Assembly (NCBI GenBank): GCA_002361625.1
Contig: DETL01000020.1
Coordinates: 61,152 to 125,151 of the forward strand
Reading direction: 5' to 3'
Source: Bacteroidales bacterium UBA3289
GTDB taxonomy: Bacteria > Bacteroidota > Bacteroidia > Bacteroidales > UBA932
DNA: 64,000 bases
Below the pieces are notes generated by a model. That model saw only the letters and a list, made by a program, of their open reading frames with translations, ran no database searches and was not told where the DNA came from. Both the position numbers and the translations under genes were made by a program. Below, in pieces: positions 1 through 9,571 of the stretch (position 1 is its first letter; each line of letters starts with the position of its first letter).

Positions 1-582
1 CTGGACAAGAGCTGCAGCGCGGGAGACCTTCTCAGGAACCTGCTCGGGCACGTAGATGCGGTATTCCAGCCAGTCGTTGGCCTTCCCGAAGCCCAAGGCC
101 TCGAAATGGTCCCGATAATACGGATAGTTATACTTGAGGTTGAAGGAGCTGATGTCATCGAATCCTTCCACGACGCAGCCTTCGTTGTCGAAATCCGTGA
201 ATCCGAGCGGTCCGGAAATCTGGGTCATGCCATGTTTCTTGCCAAAGGCGATGACCGCTTCGATGAGGGCCTTGGAAACTTCCCGGTCATCGATGAAATC
301 GATCCAGCCGAAACGGACTTCGGCATGGTTCCAGTCCCGGTTGGCAATCTCGTTGATGATGGCCGCGACGCGACCGACAATTTCACCTTTCTCGTTATAT
401 GCCAGGTACTTCTCGAATTTGGAGTACTTCCCCATCGGATTCTTGGACATGTCCAGGGTGGACATCTCGTCCAGGAAGAGACTCGGCACGTAATACGGAC
501 AGTCCTTGTACAGTTCCAGCGGGAACTTGACGAAAGCCTTGAGCTCGCTCCGGCTTTGAACGGTTTTGATCGTTACAGGCAT
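1..582 (-). CDS. GNAT-like acetyltransferase family protein, C-terminus outside window
   Basis: The frame is open from an ATG at 582 to the left edge, giving the first 194 residues without a stop. The start reads MPVTIKTVQSRSELKAFVKF, followed by a block with KYLAYNEKGEIVGRVAAIIN and a segment FGWIDFIDD. This resembles the conserved Bacteroidales proteins of about 380 residues usually labelled as N-acetyltransferase-like; substrate unknown. On the minus strand a TATATTTG box at 619-612 lies 30 nt before the ATG and is a possible -7 element. The family call is moderate and the gene itself is well supported. Confidence 0.7.
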   Translation of the reverse strand, partial: MPVTIKTVQSRSELKAFVKFPLELYKDCPYYVPSLFLDEMSTLDMSKNPMGKYSKFEKYLAYNEKGEIVGRVAAIINEIANRDWNHAEVRFGWIDFIDDREVSKALIEAVIAFGKKHGMTQISGPLGFTDFDNEGCVVEGFDDISSFNLKYNYPYYRDHFEALGFGKANDWLEYRIYVPEQVPEKVSRAAALVQ

Positions 583-625
583 AGGTTGGGTTTCACGTAT
601 CTTTTAATGTGCAAATATATACATT

Positions 626-2062
626 TTATTCGGAACGGAAGCGCTTGGCGTGATCCAGCCGGGACTGGCCGAAAGCGATGTTGAGACCGACATACAGGTT
701 GAATTTCATCTGGTCGCGCGGAATGTAGGCGAAGAGCTGGAGGAACGGCGGCCACTCTTTGACCAGGTCGCTGGGGAGTGCGATGGTATGGAAGGGGAGG
801 TAGTCGCATCCCAGAAGCAGGTTCACGCCGGCCGGATGCAGGTTGAGGGCGACTCCGATGCTTTCTCCCAGGCGGTTCAGCGTCGTACCGGTGGACAGGC
901 TCAGGAAGTCCAGCGGATTCCAGTTCACGGACAGACGGGCGGAATGCCGGTTGAAGGCATGGCCGTTCCGACCCTGATAGAGCGCACCCAGGCTCAGCCT
1001 CTCATAGAAGGGCATCCGGAATTCGGCACCGAGCAGGACCTGCAGCGGAAGCATCCCGAATGCGGCTCCTTTCCCGGAGGCATCCTTGAAGCGATAGACG
1101 CCGGAGAGTTCCTCGATCGCACGGTTCAGTTCCGCTTCCCAGTCCCGGTCTTCTCCTTCTGGAACGGAAGTTTCCAGGACATAGGACGTTTCAGGGGAAA
1201 CGCCCTGGACCTCGCGGTTCCACCGGATGGCACCCAGATCCAGGATCGACGCCGAAAGGGTCAGGCAGGGGAGTACGTTCCAACTGGCTCCCAGGTCCAC
1301 GGCAGCGCCATATCCGCCCGGTCTGAAATTCCCTCCATTCAGGCTGATGGATTCCAGATCCAGATACCCGTCGTCGGTGAGACTGTATTTCAGGAGAGGG
1401 GAGGAGGCATGCAAATAGCTCTGGGCCTGGACGGACCATTGGTCAGCGCCCATGGATAGTTTCATGTTGTCCGCAAAAATTTCGGCCTCGGCAAGCCCGA
1501 CAAGCGCTTTGACACGAAAACCGACATTGAAGACGTTGTCATAGTTCCTGGACCAGCCGAAAGCGGCTTCGACCATCTCCTTGGCACGGAAACCCATCCC
1601 GGAAAAGTCGTAGTTTCCCTGGCTCTGGTCGTCTTTCAGGAAGGCAAACACATCCCGGGGAACGGAGGCCGCATTGAGACTCCGCACATTGAAATCGATC
1701 GTATAGAACTGCTCTCCGGACCAGAAGCCGATGGTGAGGAGGTTGACCCGGGCATCGACGCCCAGGACGCTTTCCTTCTTGATTTTTCCCATGAAATCCG
1801 ATGCGGACACCCGGTCGCTCAAGAAGGTGTTGAGGGAACCGTTCGCATCCGGATACATCAACGTGCTGACGCCCAGATTGCTCCATACACCGACCTGATG
1901 ACCGCCCAGGGCGATGGAGAGGATGTTCCTCTCGCTCTGGAAGGCAGGATTCAGCCGGAAGGCATAAGGATTTCCCCCCAGGAAATAGCCGGTTTCCAAA
2001 TCCTGGGCAAACAAGCTGAAACTGAAGGATAACAGGATGAACAGGGAATAGATTCTCTTCAT
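626..2062 (-). CDS. DUF5723 family outer-membrane protein
   Basis: The protein has 478 residues and an N-terminal signal peptide (MKRIYSLFILLSFSFSLFAQ, cleavage expected after AQ). The mature start contains GGNPYAFRLNPAFQSERN, typical of DUF5723, a Bacteroidetes family with many aromatic-rich alternating strands that suggest an outer-membrane beta-barrel. I chose the ATG at 2062 because it begins the signal peptide; a longer open frame upstream would run into the preceding gene. The upstream lipoprotein gene ends at 2073, so the two are probably co-transcribed. Specific function is unknown. Confidence 0.8.
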   Translation of the reverse strand: MKRIYSLFILLSFSFSLFAQDLETGYFLGGNPYAFRLNPAFQSERNILSIALGGHQVGVWSNLGVSTLMYPDANGSLNTFLSDRVSASDFMGKIKKESVLGVDARVNLLTIGFWSGEQFYTIDFNVRSLNAASVPRDVFAFLKDDQSQGNYDFSGMGFRAKEMVEAAFGWSRNYDNVFNVGFRVKALVGLAEAEIFADNMKLSMGADQWSVQAQSYLHASSPLLKYSLTDDGYLDLESISLNGGNFRPGGYGAAVDLGASWNVLPCLTLSASILDLGAIRWNREVQGVSPETSYVLETSVPEGEDRDWEAELNRAIEELSGVYRFKDASGKGAAFGMLPLQVLLGAEFRMPFYERLSLGALYQGRNGHAFNRHSARLSVNWNPLDFLSLSTGTTLNRLGESIGVALNLHPAGVNLLLGCDYLPFHTIALPSDLVKEWPPFLQLFAYIPRDQMKFNLYVGLNIAFGQSRLDHAKRFRSE

Positions 2063-2072
2063 GGCTGGGAGG

Positions 2073-3194
2073 TTATTTTTGGTTGGAGTCCAGGTCGATC
2101 TGGATCCCATCAGGAAGCCAGAGGTGCATACCGTAAAAACGGATCCGCTGATCCCGGTTGATATGGATGCCGGCCAGGGAACTGTCCGAGGACACTGTCA
2201 ATTCCAGGACCATGCTGGCGAAGCGCAGGTCCCCTTGGGTCGCCAGCCGGACAGAAGTGAATCCGTTGGTACCGCCGACGATATCCGATTCCGTTTCGGC
2301 CTTGATGGAATCCAGGCGCTTGCCGCCGGCATCCAAGGCATGAGCGGACAGGGAGAAATTCAACGGAATCGTGTTCTCATAATCCAGGTAAAGGATGGCC
2401 TGCTTGAGACCGACCTGTTCCAGATCCAACTTGGCGTCGATCGGGAAAGAGAGGGTGAAACGATTGTCAGCCTTAAAGCAGACCGGGGAGGATACAGATG
2501 CTTTCAGGGTCAGTCCATATTCCGTTCCGGGCGAGACGAGTGCCCGCTGATTGGCCGTGCAGTAAACTGTTAAGTCGCTCATTTTCAATGCATCCGGGAA
2601 AGGGGAGAGGAGATTCCCCAACTCGGGTACCGCGATCCCGTTCTCGCGCGTAGGTTCCTCCATCAGCCAGTAATCATTCTTTCCTTGGCGAATCGGCAGA
2701 TTATCAATGACATACTTGTGCTGCACAGCGCCGGAACGGAGCGTTTCGATGGTGCTTCCGATGGAAAACTCGGCCGGGATTTCGCTGTCCATTTCCACAT
2801 GGACCTCCATTTCGGACAGATCCGGCGCAATCTGCCCGTCCTGGGAATACAGGAAATCTGGGACGGAATCGAATCCGTAAACGACGGGCTTGTAATTCGT
2901 CTGGATTCGGTCCTGGTCGCCCAGATCCGGCAATGTAACGGTGGCCGTCATCGGTTCCAGGGCAAAAGAAACCTGATAATCGCCTTTTTCATCGCAGACG
3001 ATGTATTCGTATCCGTCCAGGTCCAGATAATCGCCCAGTTTGAAAGGCGTCATGTCCGGAACAGGAAACTCCGCATTCTTCAGGATCGTAACCTTCGTGT
3101 CCAGTTTCTCCAGATTGTAATCTGAATCCACCTGGCAGGCAGAGAAAACGAAAATGGCCGATCCTGCGAGGATCATTGATAAAGTCTTGTCCAT
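2073..3194 (-). CDS. putative lipoprotein of unknown function
   Basis: A 373-residue exported protein. The N-terminus is a short hydrophobic signal ending in a lipobox (VFSAC, Cys20), so it is expected to be lipid-anchored in the envelope. The mature part is rich in beta-strand-like and acidic segments, with no catalytic motif I recognise. It directly precedes the DUF5723 gene (10 nt gap). On the minus strand a TATATTTG box at 3220-3213 lies 19 nt before the ATG, a likely -7 element for this two-gene unit. Family unassigned. Confidence 0.75.
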   Translation of the reverse strand: MDKTLSMILAGSAIFVFSACQVDSDYNLEKLDTKVTILKNAEFPVPDMTPFKLGDYLDLDGYEYIVCDEKGDYQVSFALEPMTATVTLPDLGDQDRIQTNYKPVVYGFDSVPDFLYSQDGQIAPDLSEMEVHVEMDSEIPAEFSIGSTIETLRSGAVQHKYVIDNLPIRQGKNDYWLMEEPTRENGIAVPELGNLLSPFPDALKMSDLTVYCTANQRALVSPGTEYGLTLKASVSSPVCFKADNRFTLSFPIDAKLDLEQVGLKQAILYLDYENTIPLNFSLSAHALDAGGKRLDSIKAETESDIVGGTNGFTSVRLATQGDLRFASMVLELTVSSDSSLAGIHINRDQRIRFYGMHLWLPDGIQIDLDSNQK

Positions 3195-3379
3195 CTGGCT
3201 TTAAATTTAATACAAATATACAAATTTTTAGTTTTCAGCGAATTCCAGTCCCCTTTCCAATTTTGTTACACAATTTATATTATGTTAAGTAATGGATAGG
3301 AACGAACAATAACGATACCGCAAAATGCAATCCCCTTTCATTTCCGCGGCAATTTGCGTAAATTTGCCAACGAAATTGA

Positions 3380-4801
3380 ATGGTAATGAGTAAGAAGAAG
3401 GTTGACTTGACGCTGGAGAACGTGACGATCGAGTCCGTGGCGGCGGAGGGCAAGGCCCTGGCACGCGTGGACGGAATGGTCGTCTTTGTGGATTTCGCCG
3501 TTCCTGGCGATGTCGTCGATATCCGGGTGTACAAGAAAAAGAAGAATTACATGGAAGGTTTCGTCGCACGGATGGTGAAACCTTCTCCGGAACGGGAAGA
3601 AGCCTTCTGCGAGCATTTCGGCGTTTGCGGCGGGTGCCGGTGGCAGCCGTTGCCTTATCCGATGCAGCTGGAAGCGAAAAGACAGCAGGTATGTGACCAA
3701 CTCGTGCGGATCGGTCACTTGGAAGTCCCCGAAATTCGTCCGACACTCCCCTCCCTCCGTACGCGTTACTATCGTAACAAGCTGGAATTCAGCGCATCAG
3801 CACGTCGTTGGCTCCTCCGCGGAGAGGATCCGGAAACGGTTCCGGAGCATGACCGCGCCGGTCTGGGTTTCCATGTCGGCAAGTTCTTTGACAAGGTCCT
3901 GGACATCCGGGAATGCCACCTGCAGCCGGAGCCGTCAAACGCTATTCGCTTGTTTATTAAGCAGTTCTGTATTGATAACGGCTATGAATTCTACAACATC
4001 CGCGAGAACCACGGCTTTTTCCGCAACATGTTTGTCCGGACGACGGAAGCGGGCGAAGTCATGCTCATCGTCTGTTTCGCCCGGGAGGACACCCCGAAAC
4101 GGGAAGCCCTTCTGGATGCCGTTGCAGCCGCCTTTCCGCAGATTACGTCCCTTTATTATGTCATCAACGAAAAGCTGAACGACTCCATCGCGGACCAGTC
4201 CCCTATCCTGTACAAAGGGAACGAGGCCATCTACGAGCAAATGGAGGGACTCCGTTTCAAAATCGGCCCCAAGTCCTTCTACCAGACGAATTCCCTCCAG
4301 GCGGAACGCCTCTATGGCGTGGCCCGGGAATTCGCCGCCCTGACCGGGAACGAGGTCGTCTATGACCTGTACACAGGCACGGGTACCATCGCCCAGTTCG
4401 TTTCCCGGAAAGCTTCCAAAGTCATTGGCATCGAGTATGTTCCGGAGGCGATCGAGGACGCCAGGGCCAATGCGGCCGCGAACGGGATCTCCAACTGCGA
4501 GTTCTTCGCCGGCGACATGAAGGACGTCCTGGTGGATTCCTTCATCGCGGAGCACGGGCATCCGGATGTCATCATCCTGGACCCGCCCCGGGCCGGCATC
4601 CATCCCGATGTCGCCGAGGTCATCCTCCGCGCCGCTCCGGACCGGATGGTCTATGTCAGCTGCAATCCGGCCTCCCAGGCACGGGACCTCGCCATCCTGT
4701 GCCGCGACTATGAAATCACGGCGGTACAGCCCGTCGATATGTTCCCGCACACGATGCATGTGGAGAATGTGTGCGCCTTGAAAAGAAAGACTGAACTATG
4801 A
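3380..4801 (+). CDS. rlmD: 23S rRNA (uracil-1939-C5)-methyltransferase RlmD-type
   Basis: This SAM-dependent RNA m5U methyltransferase has 473 residues. An N-terminal TRAM domain covers about residues 8-65. Cysteines 77, 83, 86 and 179 match the iron-sulfur cluster ligands of RlmD (CEHFGVCGGC, then IRECH). The SAM site DLYTGTGTIAQF, the LDPPRAG motif and the catalytic Cys428 in VSCNPASQ are all present. An alternative ATG at 3386 lies 20 nt after a TAAATTTG box (3359-3366) and may be the real start. The stop overlaps the next start (ATGA). TrmA/RlmC relatives are excluded by length and the cluster motif, but exact target uridine is inferred. Confidence 0.9.
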   Translation: MVMSKKKVDLTLENVTIESVAAEGKALARVDGMVVFVDFAVPGDVVDIRVYKKKKNYMEGFVARMVKPSPEREEAFCEHFGVCGGCRWQPLPYPMQLEAKRQQVCDQLVRIGHLEVPEIRPTLPSLRTRYYRNKLEFSASARRWLLRGEDPETVPEHDRAGLGFHVGKFFDKVLDIRECHLQPEPSNAIRLFIKQFCIDNGYEFYNIRENHGFFRNMFVRTTEAGEVMLIVCFAREDTPKREALLDAVAAAFPQITSLYYVINEKLNDSIADQSPILYKGNEAIYEQMEGLRFKIGPKSFYQTNSLQAERLYGVAREFAALTGNEVVYDLYTGTGTIAQFVSRKASKVIGIEYVPEAIEDARANAAANGISNCEFFAGDMKDVLVDSFIAEHGHPDVIILDPPRAGIHPDVAEVILRAAPDRMVYVSCNPASQARDLAILCRDYEITAVQPVDMFPHTMHVENVCALKRKTEL

Positions 4802-5751
4802 TCCTTACCGTCATCCTGCTCCTTGCCGGGCTGGCCCTCATCGTTTTCGGGGCCGACTGGCTCGTGGATGGAGCCTCCTCCGTCGCCCGGCGTTTCGGCC
4901 TGAGCGAATTCGTCATCGGCCTCACCATCGTGGGCATGGGTACGTCCGCTCCGGAGATGGTCGTCAGTTTTATCGGCGCCTTCCAGGGGAATGCCGATAT
5001 TGCCATTGGCAACGTAGTGGGTTCCAATATCTTCAATACGCTCTTGATCCTGGGCCTGACGGCGCTCATCCTGCCGATGACCGTTACGCCGTCCAATAAG
5101 AAACGGGATATCCCGGTCAATATCTTCATCACCGCCCTCCTGGTGGTCCTCGGCCTCGAGAAAACCTTCTTCGGCATCGGGAACGACGGCCTGAGCCGGA
5201 TCGACGGTGCTATCCTCATGACTGTTTTCGTCGTGTACATGTGGATGAGTTTCAAGGGAAACCACCCCGATGAGGAGGAATCCCCCGCCCCGGTAAAGAA
5301 TATCTGGCTTTCTCTCCTGATGATCGTGGGCGGTCTCGCCGCTCTCATCTTCGGCGGAAACCTGTTCGTAGACAATGCGACAGAGATCGCCAAAGCACTC
5401 GGAGTCAGCGACAAATTCATCGCCATCACGATTCTGGCCGGTGGAACGTCGATGCCGGAACTGGCTACCTGCGTTGTCGCCGCCGCCAAGAAGAAGGGGC
5501 AGCTTGCCCTGGGCAACATCATCGGATCGAACGTATTCAACATCCTGCTGATCCTGGGAGGTTCGGCCCTGATTCACCCGCTTTCCTTCGTGGGCATGAA
5601 TTATATCGACCTCGGCGTCCTGCTCCTGAGTGCGGTCGTACTGTTCACGGCGACCTTCGTCGGGAAAAAAGACAAGATCGACCGCCTGGACGGAAGCCTT
5701 TTCCTGGCCATTTGGATCGCTTACATGGCCTGGTTGATCTATAACCTGTAA
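4798..5751 (+). CDS. CaCA-family calcium/sodium antiporter (YrbG-like)
   Basis: An integral membrane protein of 317 residues with about ten hydrophobic segments. The two alpha repeats of the cation/Ca2+ exchanger superfamily are clear: GMGTSAPEMVVS with GNVVGSNIFNTLLILG near the N-terminus, and AGGTSMPELATC with GNIIGSNVFNILLILG in the second half. The conserved acidic residues in the two PE motifs are the expected cation ligands. It overlaps rlmD by 4 nt and is followed after 6 nt by the mscS gene. Substrate (Ca2+ against Na+ or H+) is inferred from the family. Confidence 0.9.
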   Translation: MILTVILLLAGLALIVFGADWLVDGASSVARRFGLSEFVIGLTIVGMGTSAPEMVVSFIGAFQGNADIAIGNVVGSNIFNTLLILGLTALILPMTVTPSNKKRDIPVNIFITALLVVLGLEKTFFGIGNDGLSRIDGAILMTVFVVYMWMSFKGNHPDEEESPAPVKNIWLSLLMIVGGLAALIFGGNLFVDNATEIAKALGVSDKFIAITILAGGTSMPELATCVVAAAKKKGQLALGNIIGSNVFNILLILGGSALIHPLSFVGMNYIDLGVLLLSAVVLFTATFVGKKDKIDRLDGSLFLAIWIAYMAWLIYNL

Positions 5752-5757
5752 CTGACT

Positions 5758-6699
5758 ATGCTTATCCGACTTCTTCAGACCATCACCCCGGAGGCCGAAC
5801 AGATCGCCAAGAAGTTTTCCACGGATTCCCTATCCACCAAGGGAGCCGAGATTATGGAAATCCTCCGGAATACCCCGCCCAAGGAACTGGTGGAAGAAAT
5901 GATCACTTCTTGCATCAAGTTCGGTATCAAGGTCCTGTTCGCCCTGATCATCTACCTCGTCGGTGCCTGGCTGATCCGGAAGTTCAAGCACGTCATCGCC
6001 AAAGCATTCACCCGCCGCGGGGCCGACGCGACGCTGACATCCTTCATCCAGAGCCTCGTGACGGCCATTCTGTGGATCATTCTGATCATGGTGATGATCG
6101 GCACGCTGGGTATCAATACCACTTCGCTGGCTGCCCTCCTGGCTGCGGGCGGCATGGCCATCGGCATGGCCATGAGCGGCACGGTCCAGAATTTCGCCGG
6201 CGGCATCATGCTGCTCGCATTCAAACCGTTCAAGGCCGGAGATTACATCGAAGCGCAGGGTTATGCCGGTACGGTGAAAGAGATCAATATCGTCAGCACG
6301 AAAATCACGACCTTCGACAACAAGCTGGTCATCCTGCCCAACGGCGCCCTGTCCAATGGCACCATCAACAATTACAGCGCGAACCCGGTACGCCGGATCG
6401 ACCTCCGGGTGGACGTCTCCTATGGATGCGATGCCGCCGCCGTCAAGGAAAAGCTGATGCAAATCATCTCAACGCAGGAAAAGATCCTGGACGGGACAAC
6501 TCCCGGTGCCTCGGATCCCACCGTTGTCCTCAGTGGCATGAAAGAGAGTTCGGTGGAATTCTTCATCCGTGTGTGGGTGAAGGCCGCCGATTATTTCGAG
6601 GTGGCATTCTGGCTGAACGAAGCCGTCTATACCGGACTGCCGGAAGAGGGAATCTCCTTCCCGTTCCCGCAGGTGGACGTGCATATCAAGCAGGGTTGA
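5758..6699 (+). CDS. mscS: small-conductance mechanosensitive channel MscS
   Basis: A 313-residue inner-membrane channel protein. About 40 polar residues precede two or three transmembrane helices (about residues 50-140). The pore-lining TM3 is recognisable from the Gly/Ala-rich stretch GMAIGMAMSGTVQNFAGGIM, followed by the MscS beta domain (FKPFKAGDYIEAQGYAGTV). The C-terminal part covers the alpha/beta domain. Such channels open on hypo-osmotic stress. It lies in one operon with rlmD and the exchanger. Its 3' end overlaps the convergent acyltransferase gene by 14 nt. Confidence 0.9.
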   Translation: MLIRLLQTITPEAEQIAKKFSTDSLSTKGAEIMEILRNTPPKELVEEMITSCIKFGIKVLFALIIYLVGAWLIRKFKHVIAKAFTRRGADATLTSFIQSLVTAILWIILIMVMIGTLGINTTSLAALLAAGGMAIGMAMSGTVQNFAGGIMLLAFKPFKAGDYIEAQGYAGTVKEINIVSTKITTFDNKLVILPNGALSNGTINNYSANPVRRIDLRVDVSYGCDAAAVKEKLMQIISTQEKILDGTTPGASDPTVVLSGMKESSVEFFIRVWVKAADYFEVAFWLNEAVYTGLPEEGISFPFPQVDVHIKQG

Positions 6700-7840
6700 T
6701 CTCCATCTTCTCCTTCATCAGCACGGGATTGCCATAGATTCTGAGGAAGATATCGCGGAGTGCCTCCCGGTCCAGTGTGGGTTCCACCTGATCCAGCTGG
6801 TGCTCCGTATAGGTTTTGAACGCCTCGACTTCCTCCGGCGTGTATTTTCCGGCATACTTGAAGGAGTTGTTGACCAGATCGTAAGCGATGTAGTTGGTGT
6901 TCCAGAGCCTGTATCCGCCGATGATGCGCTTGTCCAAAGCCTGGCGGATCAACTGGTAACGGTCATTCTTGTCACCCAGGGATGCGGCGCAGATTTCGTC
7001 GTCCGTGAGCGGCGCACCGAAATGCAGATGGACATTTCCCTTCTTCTGCTTGATGCCGATCATGATGCTGTGCAGGTCCTCGTTCTCCGTCTTGACATAT
7101 TTCTGGGTCCGCGAAATAAGCACTTCCCGCGCCTTGAGGATGTCGCACGGCTCGTATTCGTAGGAAATGGAAATCGGTACGATATTGAGTTCCCGGAAGT
7201 TCTGGACGAAATCGCCGGTCCCGCTCATGTCGAACATCTTGAGCAGCCCCTGTTCTGTAACATCTATGCCGTCCTTGGTGCGACCGGCACGCTGGGCAAT
7301 CCAGACGGAGCCCTTTCCGGACGTGATGGTTTCCCGGATATACTTGGATAGGATCTGGGAAGAGAGATAAAGCTCCCGGGCGGAAATGCCCCGGATAACC
7401 TTGATCATCCGGTTGGAACGGATCAGGTACTCGATGGTGCGGTTCTTCAGGAGATTGTCGCCGACACAGATTTCCGTAAGCGGCATCTCATTGCGGTGCA
7501 GGATAATCTGCGTGAAAGCCGGGTCCAGGATGATGTCCCGGTGGTTGGAAATGGCCAGATAACGGCCCTGGATGGCTTTGACCTTATCCACTCCATCGTA
7601 GGAAAACTCATCGACCGAGGTCTTGATCACCCATTCGATCGCATAGGACATGACCAACCTCTGGAACTCATCCACGCTGTGGATACTCTTCAGGATATCC
7701 CGGAGATAAGTCTCCGGCTGGTTGGAGAATATATACTTCGAAATCCAGGGAACATTGGGATGATTGGCAACCCTCGCCAAGGCGGCGGCGGCTTCTTCGT
7801 CGTTATAAGGAGCGATGTCCTCGAAGGGGTTCGTTTCCAT
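6686..7840 (-). CDS. 1-acyl-glycerol-3-phosphate acyltransferase-like protein
   Basis: A 384-residue PlsC-superfamily acyltransferase. The acceptor motif is SNHRDIILD (His100, Asp106), which is HX5D rather than the canonical HX4D. A later block near residue 180 (SGKGSVWIAQRAGRTKDG) matches the conserved basic/Gly motif of this Bacteroidetes subgroup. I use the ATG at 7840: the longer frame would start at 7876, inside the promoter with its -7 box at 7871-7864. No signal peptide is visible. It probably acylates a phospholipid precursor; the exact substrate is unknown. Confidence 0.8.
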   Translation of the reverse strand: METNPFEDIAPYNDEEAAAALARVANHPNVPWISKYIFSNQPETYLRDILKSIHSVDEFQRLVMSYAIEWVIKTSVDEFSYDGVDKVKAIQGRYLAISNHRDIILDPAFTQIILHRNEMPLTEICVGDNLLKNRTIEYLIRSNRMIKVIRGISARELYLSSQILSKYIRETITSGKGSVWIAQRAGRTKDGIDVTEQGLLKMFDMSGTGDFVQNFRELNIVPISISYEYEPCDILKAREVLISRTQKYVKTENEDLHSIMIGIKQKKGNVHLHFGAPLTDDEICAASLGDKNDRYQLIRQALDKRIIGGYRLWNTNYIAYDLVNNSFKYAGKYTPEEVEAFKTYTEHQLDQVEPTLDREALRDIFLRIYGNPVLMKEKMEINPA

Positions 7841-7863
7841 GACTGTCAGGTTTAGTACGTCTG

Positions 7864-7894
7864 CAAAGGTAGGCAAAAACTAAGACTTCGTCAA
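7864..7894 (-). promoter_or_regulatory. predicted Bacteroidetes-type promoter of the acyltransferase gene
   Basis: On the minus strand TTG (7894-7892) is separated by 20 bp from TACCTTTG (7871-7864), an exact match to the -7 consensus TAnnTTTG. It lies at the 3' end of queA and 24 nt before the ATG at 7840, which supports that start. Confidence 0.6.
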
Positions 7895-9105
7895 GCCTGG
7901 GTGCTGTCGGCTCCTTTCAGGAGGGAGCTGTCTCCGTAGCTCAGGAAACGGAAGCCATGGGCAAGGGCATAATCGTAAATGGTGCGCCAGTCCCCGTCCA
8001 CGAAGGCGGAAACCAGGAGGATGAGGGTGCTCTCCGGCTGGTGGAAATTCGTTACCATATAATTGACGAGCCGGAACTTGAAGCCGGGGACAATGATGAT
8101 CCGGGTTCCCACTTTCAGTTCATCCAGCCCGTTCGACTCCAGATAGCGGATGATGGCCTCCAAAGCTTCTCGTGTGGTGTACGGATACTCCCGGTCATAC
8201 GGCGCCCACTGGGGAACATCCTCCGGAACGCCCTTCTCTAGGCAGGATACACCGACGTAATAGAGGGATTCCAAGGTCCGGACCGATGTAGTTCCAACAG
8301 CAATCAATTCTCTATCCTTTCGGCATATATCCTTAAGCAGCTGAAGCTTTACTACAAATGGCTCCCGATGCATGGGATGTTCCGAGACCAGGGAACTCTT
8401 GACCGGGAGGAAGGTACCGGCTCCGACATGCAGGCAGACGGTTTCCGTATCGATATTCTTTTTCCGGATCCGCTCCAGAACCGGCTCGGTGAAATGCAGG
8501 CCGGCCGTAGGAGCTGCTACGGAACCTCGGATATGGGCATACAGCGTCTGGTAGCGTTCGATGTCGATTTCTTCCGATTCCCGGTTCAAATACGGAGGAA
8601 TGGGGATTGTCCCGCATACATCCAGGACCCGGGAGAAAGGTGAGCCGTCTTTCCAGGTGAATTCCACGATACCCGTTTGGCCATCCCGACTCAACAGCCT
8701 GGCTTCCAGGCCCATATCCGGGGTTTCCTCCGTCTTGTACAAAGTCAGGACGTCCTCTTTCCATTTCTTGGCGTTCCCGATGACGCATTTCCAGGTACAG
8801 GTTTCCGTGGCGGCGAAAGCCGTTGCGTATTCGACCGGTTGGACCGGTTCCAGGCAAAATATTTCGATGTGGGCCCCGGTCGCACGTTGAAAATGCATAC
8901 GGGCAGGGACGACCTTGGTATCGTTGAACACCATCAGCGCATTCTCCGGAAGAAGATCCGGCAATTCCCGGAAAACATGTTCATCGACTTGCCCGTCTTC
9001 ATAGTGGAGCAATTTGGAGGAATCTCGTTCGGGAAGCGGATACTTGGCGATTCTTTCGTCCGGAAGCGGATAATTGTAATCCTCGATGTGGATCTGTGGA
9101 ATCAT
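7891..9105 (-). CDS. queA: S-adenosylmethionine:tRNA ribosyltransferase-isomerase QueA
   Basis: Transfers and isomerises the ribosyl group of SAM onto 7-aminomethyl-7-deazaguanine in tRNA to give epoxyqueuosine. The 404-residue protein shows the family hallmarks: PLPDERIAKYPLPERDSSKLL at the start, ALMVFNDTKVVPARM, GSVAAPTAGLHFT, and the C-terminal TNFHQPESTLILLVSAF block. The open frame extends to a TTG at 9120, but the ATG at 9105 (MIPQIHIEDYNYPL) fits the family start. A TACATTTG box on this strand lies at 9230-9223, inside an inverted repeat. Confidence 0.93.
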   Translation of the reverse strand: MIPQIHIEDYNYPLPDERIAKYPLPERDSSKLLHYEDGQVDEHVFRELPDLLPENALMVFNDTKVVPARMHFQRATGAHIEIFCLEPVQPVEYATAFAATETCTWKCVIGNAKKWKEDVLTLYKTEETPDMGLEARLLSRDGQTGIVEFTWKDGSPFSRVLDVCGTIPIPPYLNRESEEIDIERYQTLYAHIRGSVAAPTAGLHFTEPVLERIRKKNIDTETVCLHVGAGTFLPVKSSLVSEHPMHREPFVVKLQLLKDICRKDRELIAVGTTSVRTLESLYYVGVSCLEKGVPEDVPQWAPYDREYPYTTREALEAIIRYLESNGLDELKVGTRIIIVPGFKFRLVNYMVTNFHQPESTLILLVSAFVDGDWRTIYDYALAHGFRFLSYGDSSLLKGADSTQA

Positions 9106-9120
9106 TCGTTCTCTTTTCAA

Positions 9121-9540
9121 TTTTCACGCGAAGTTAATCAATTCTCCACGAATTCTGAAATCTCGTTCCAGGTTGTTTTCCTTTCCCTCTGCCCGCTCAT
9201 ATTTATTCATTATCATTGTTTACAAATGTAAACATTGTCAATCCAGGCGCGAGTTTATCAACTGCGTTCACGAATTTCTCGATAAGCAATTTTTATAATC
9301 ATATTATAGACTTATTAGTGCGCTTATTATCAGTTACTTATACTTGTTTATAGAAAGTTTAGACTAAAATAAGTTATTCACTAGCATCGATTCGGGCCGG
9401 TTTTCTATTAAACCAAGCGATAAAATCATTCATTATTAATCTGTATATCAATACTTTATTATCATTTACCAAACTCTTTACTTTATCTTGTTTCAAGGTT
9501 ATTCTTTACTGATACTCCCCTACTTCTCATGCACTTTCAT
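9121..9540. other. AT-rich intergenic region between queA and the XRE regulator
   Basis: About 420 bp of markedly AT-rich DNA between two divergently transcribed genes, with no credible coding frame. It contains the TGTTTAC/GTAAACA inverted repeat (9217-9234) and several short repeats of TTATTATCA/TATTATCATTT character. The XRE promoter begins at its right edge. I see no hairpin with the shape of a terminator or a known riboswitch. It may hold regulatory sites or the remains of a lost gene. Confidence 0.5.
9217..9234. promoter_or_regulatory. inverted repeat, candidate operator
   Basis: TGTTTAC and GTAAACA form perfect 7-bp arms around AAAT. The minus-strand -7-like box TACATTTG for queA (9230-9223) lies within it. 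A dimeric repressor could bind here; the neighbouring XRE protein is a candidate, but that is inference. Confidence 0.4.
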
Positions 9541-9571
9541 TTTGATAATCTAAATGGTTTGATTACTTTTG
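9541..9571 (+). promoter_or_regulatory. predicted promoter of the XRE regulator gene
   Basis: TTTG at 9541-9544, a 19-bp spacer, then TACTTTTG at 9564-9571: an exact -33/-7 pair for the Bacteroidetes primary sigma factor. The ATG follows 21 nt after the -7 box. Confidence 0.7.
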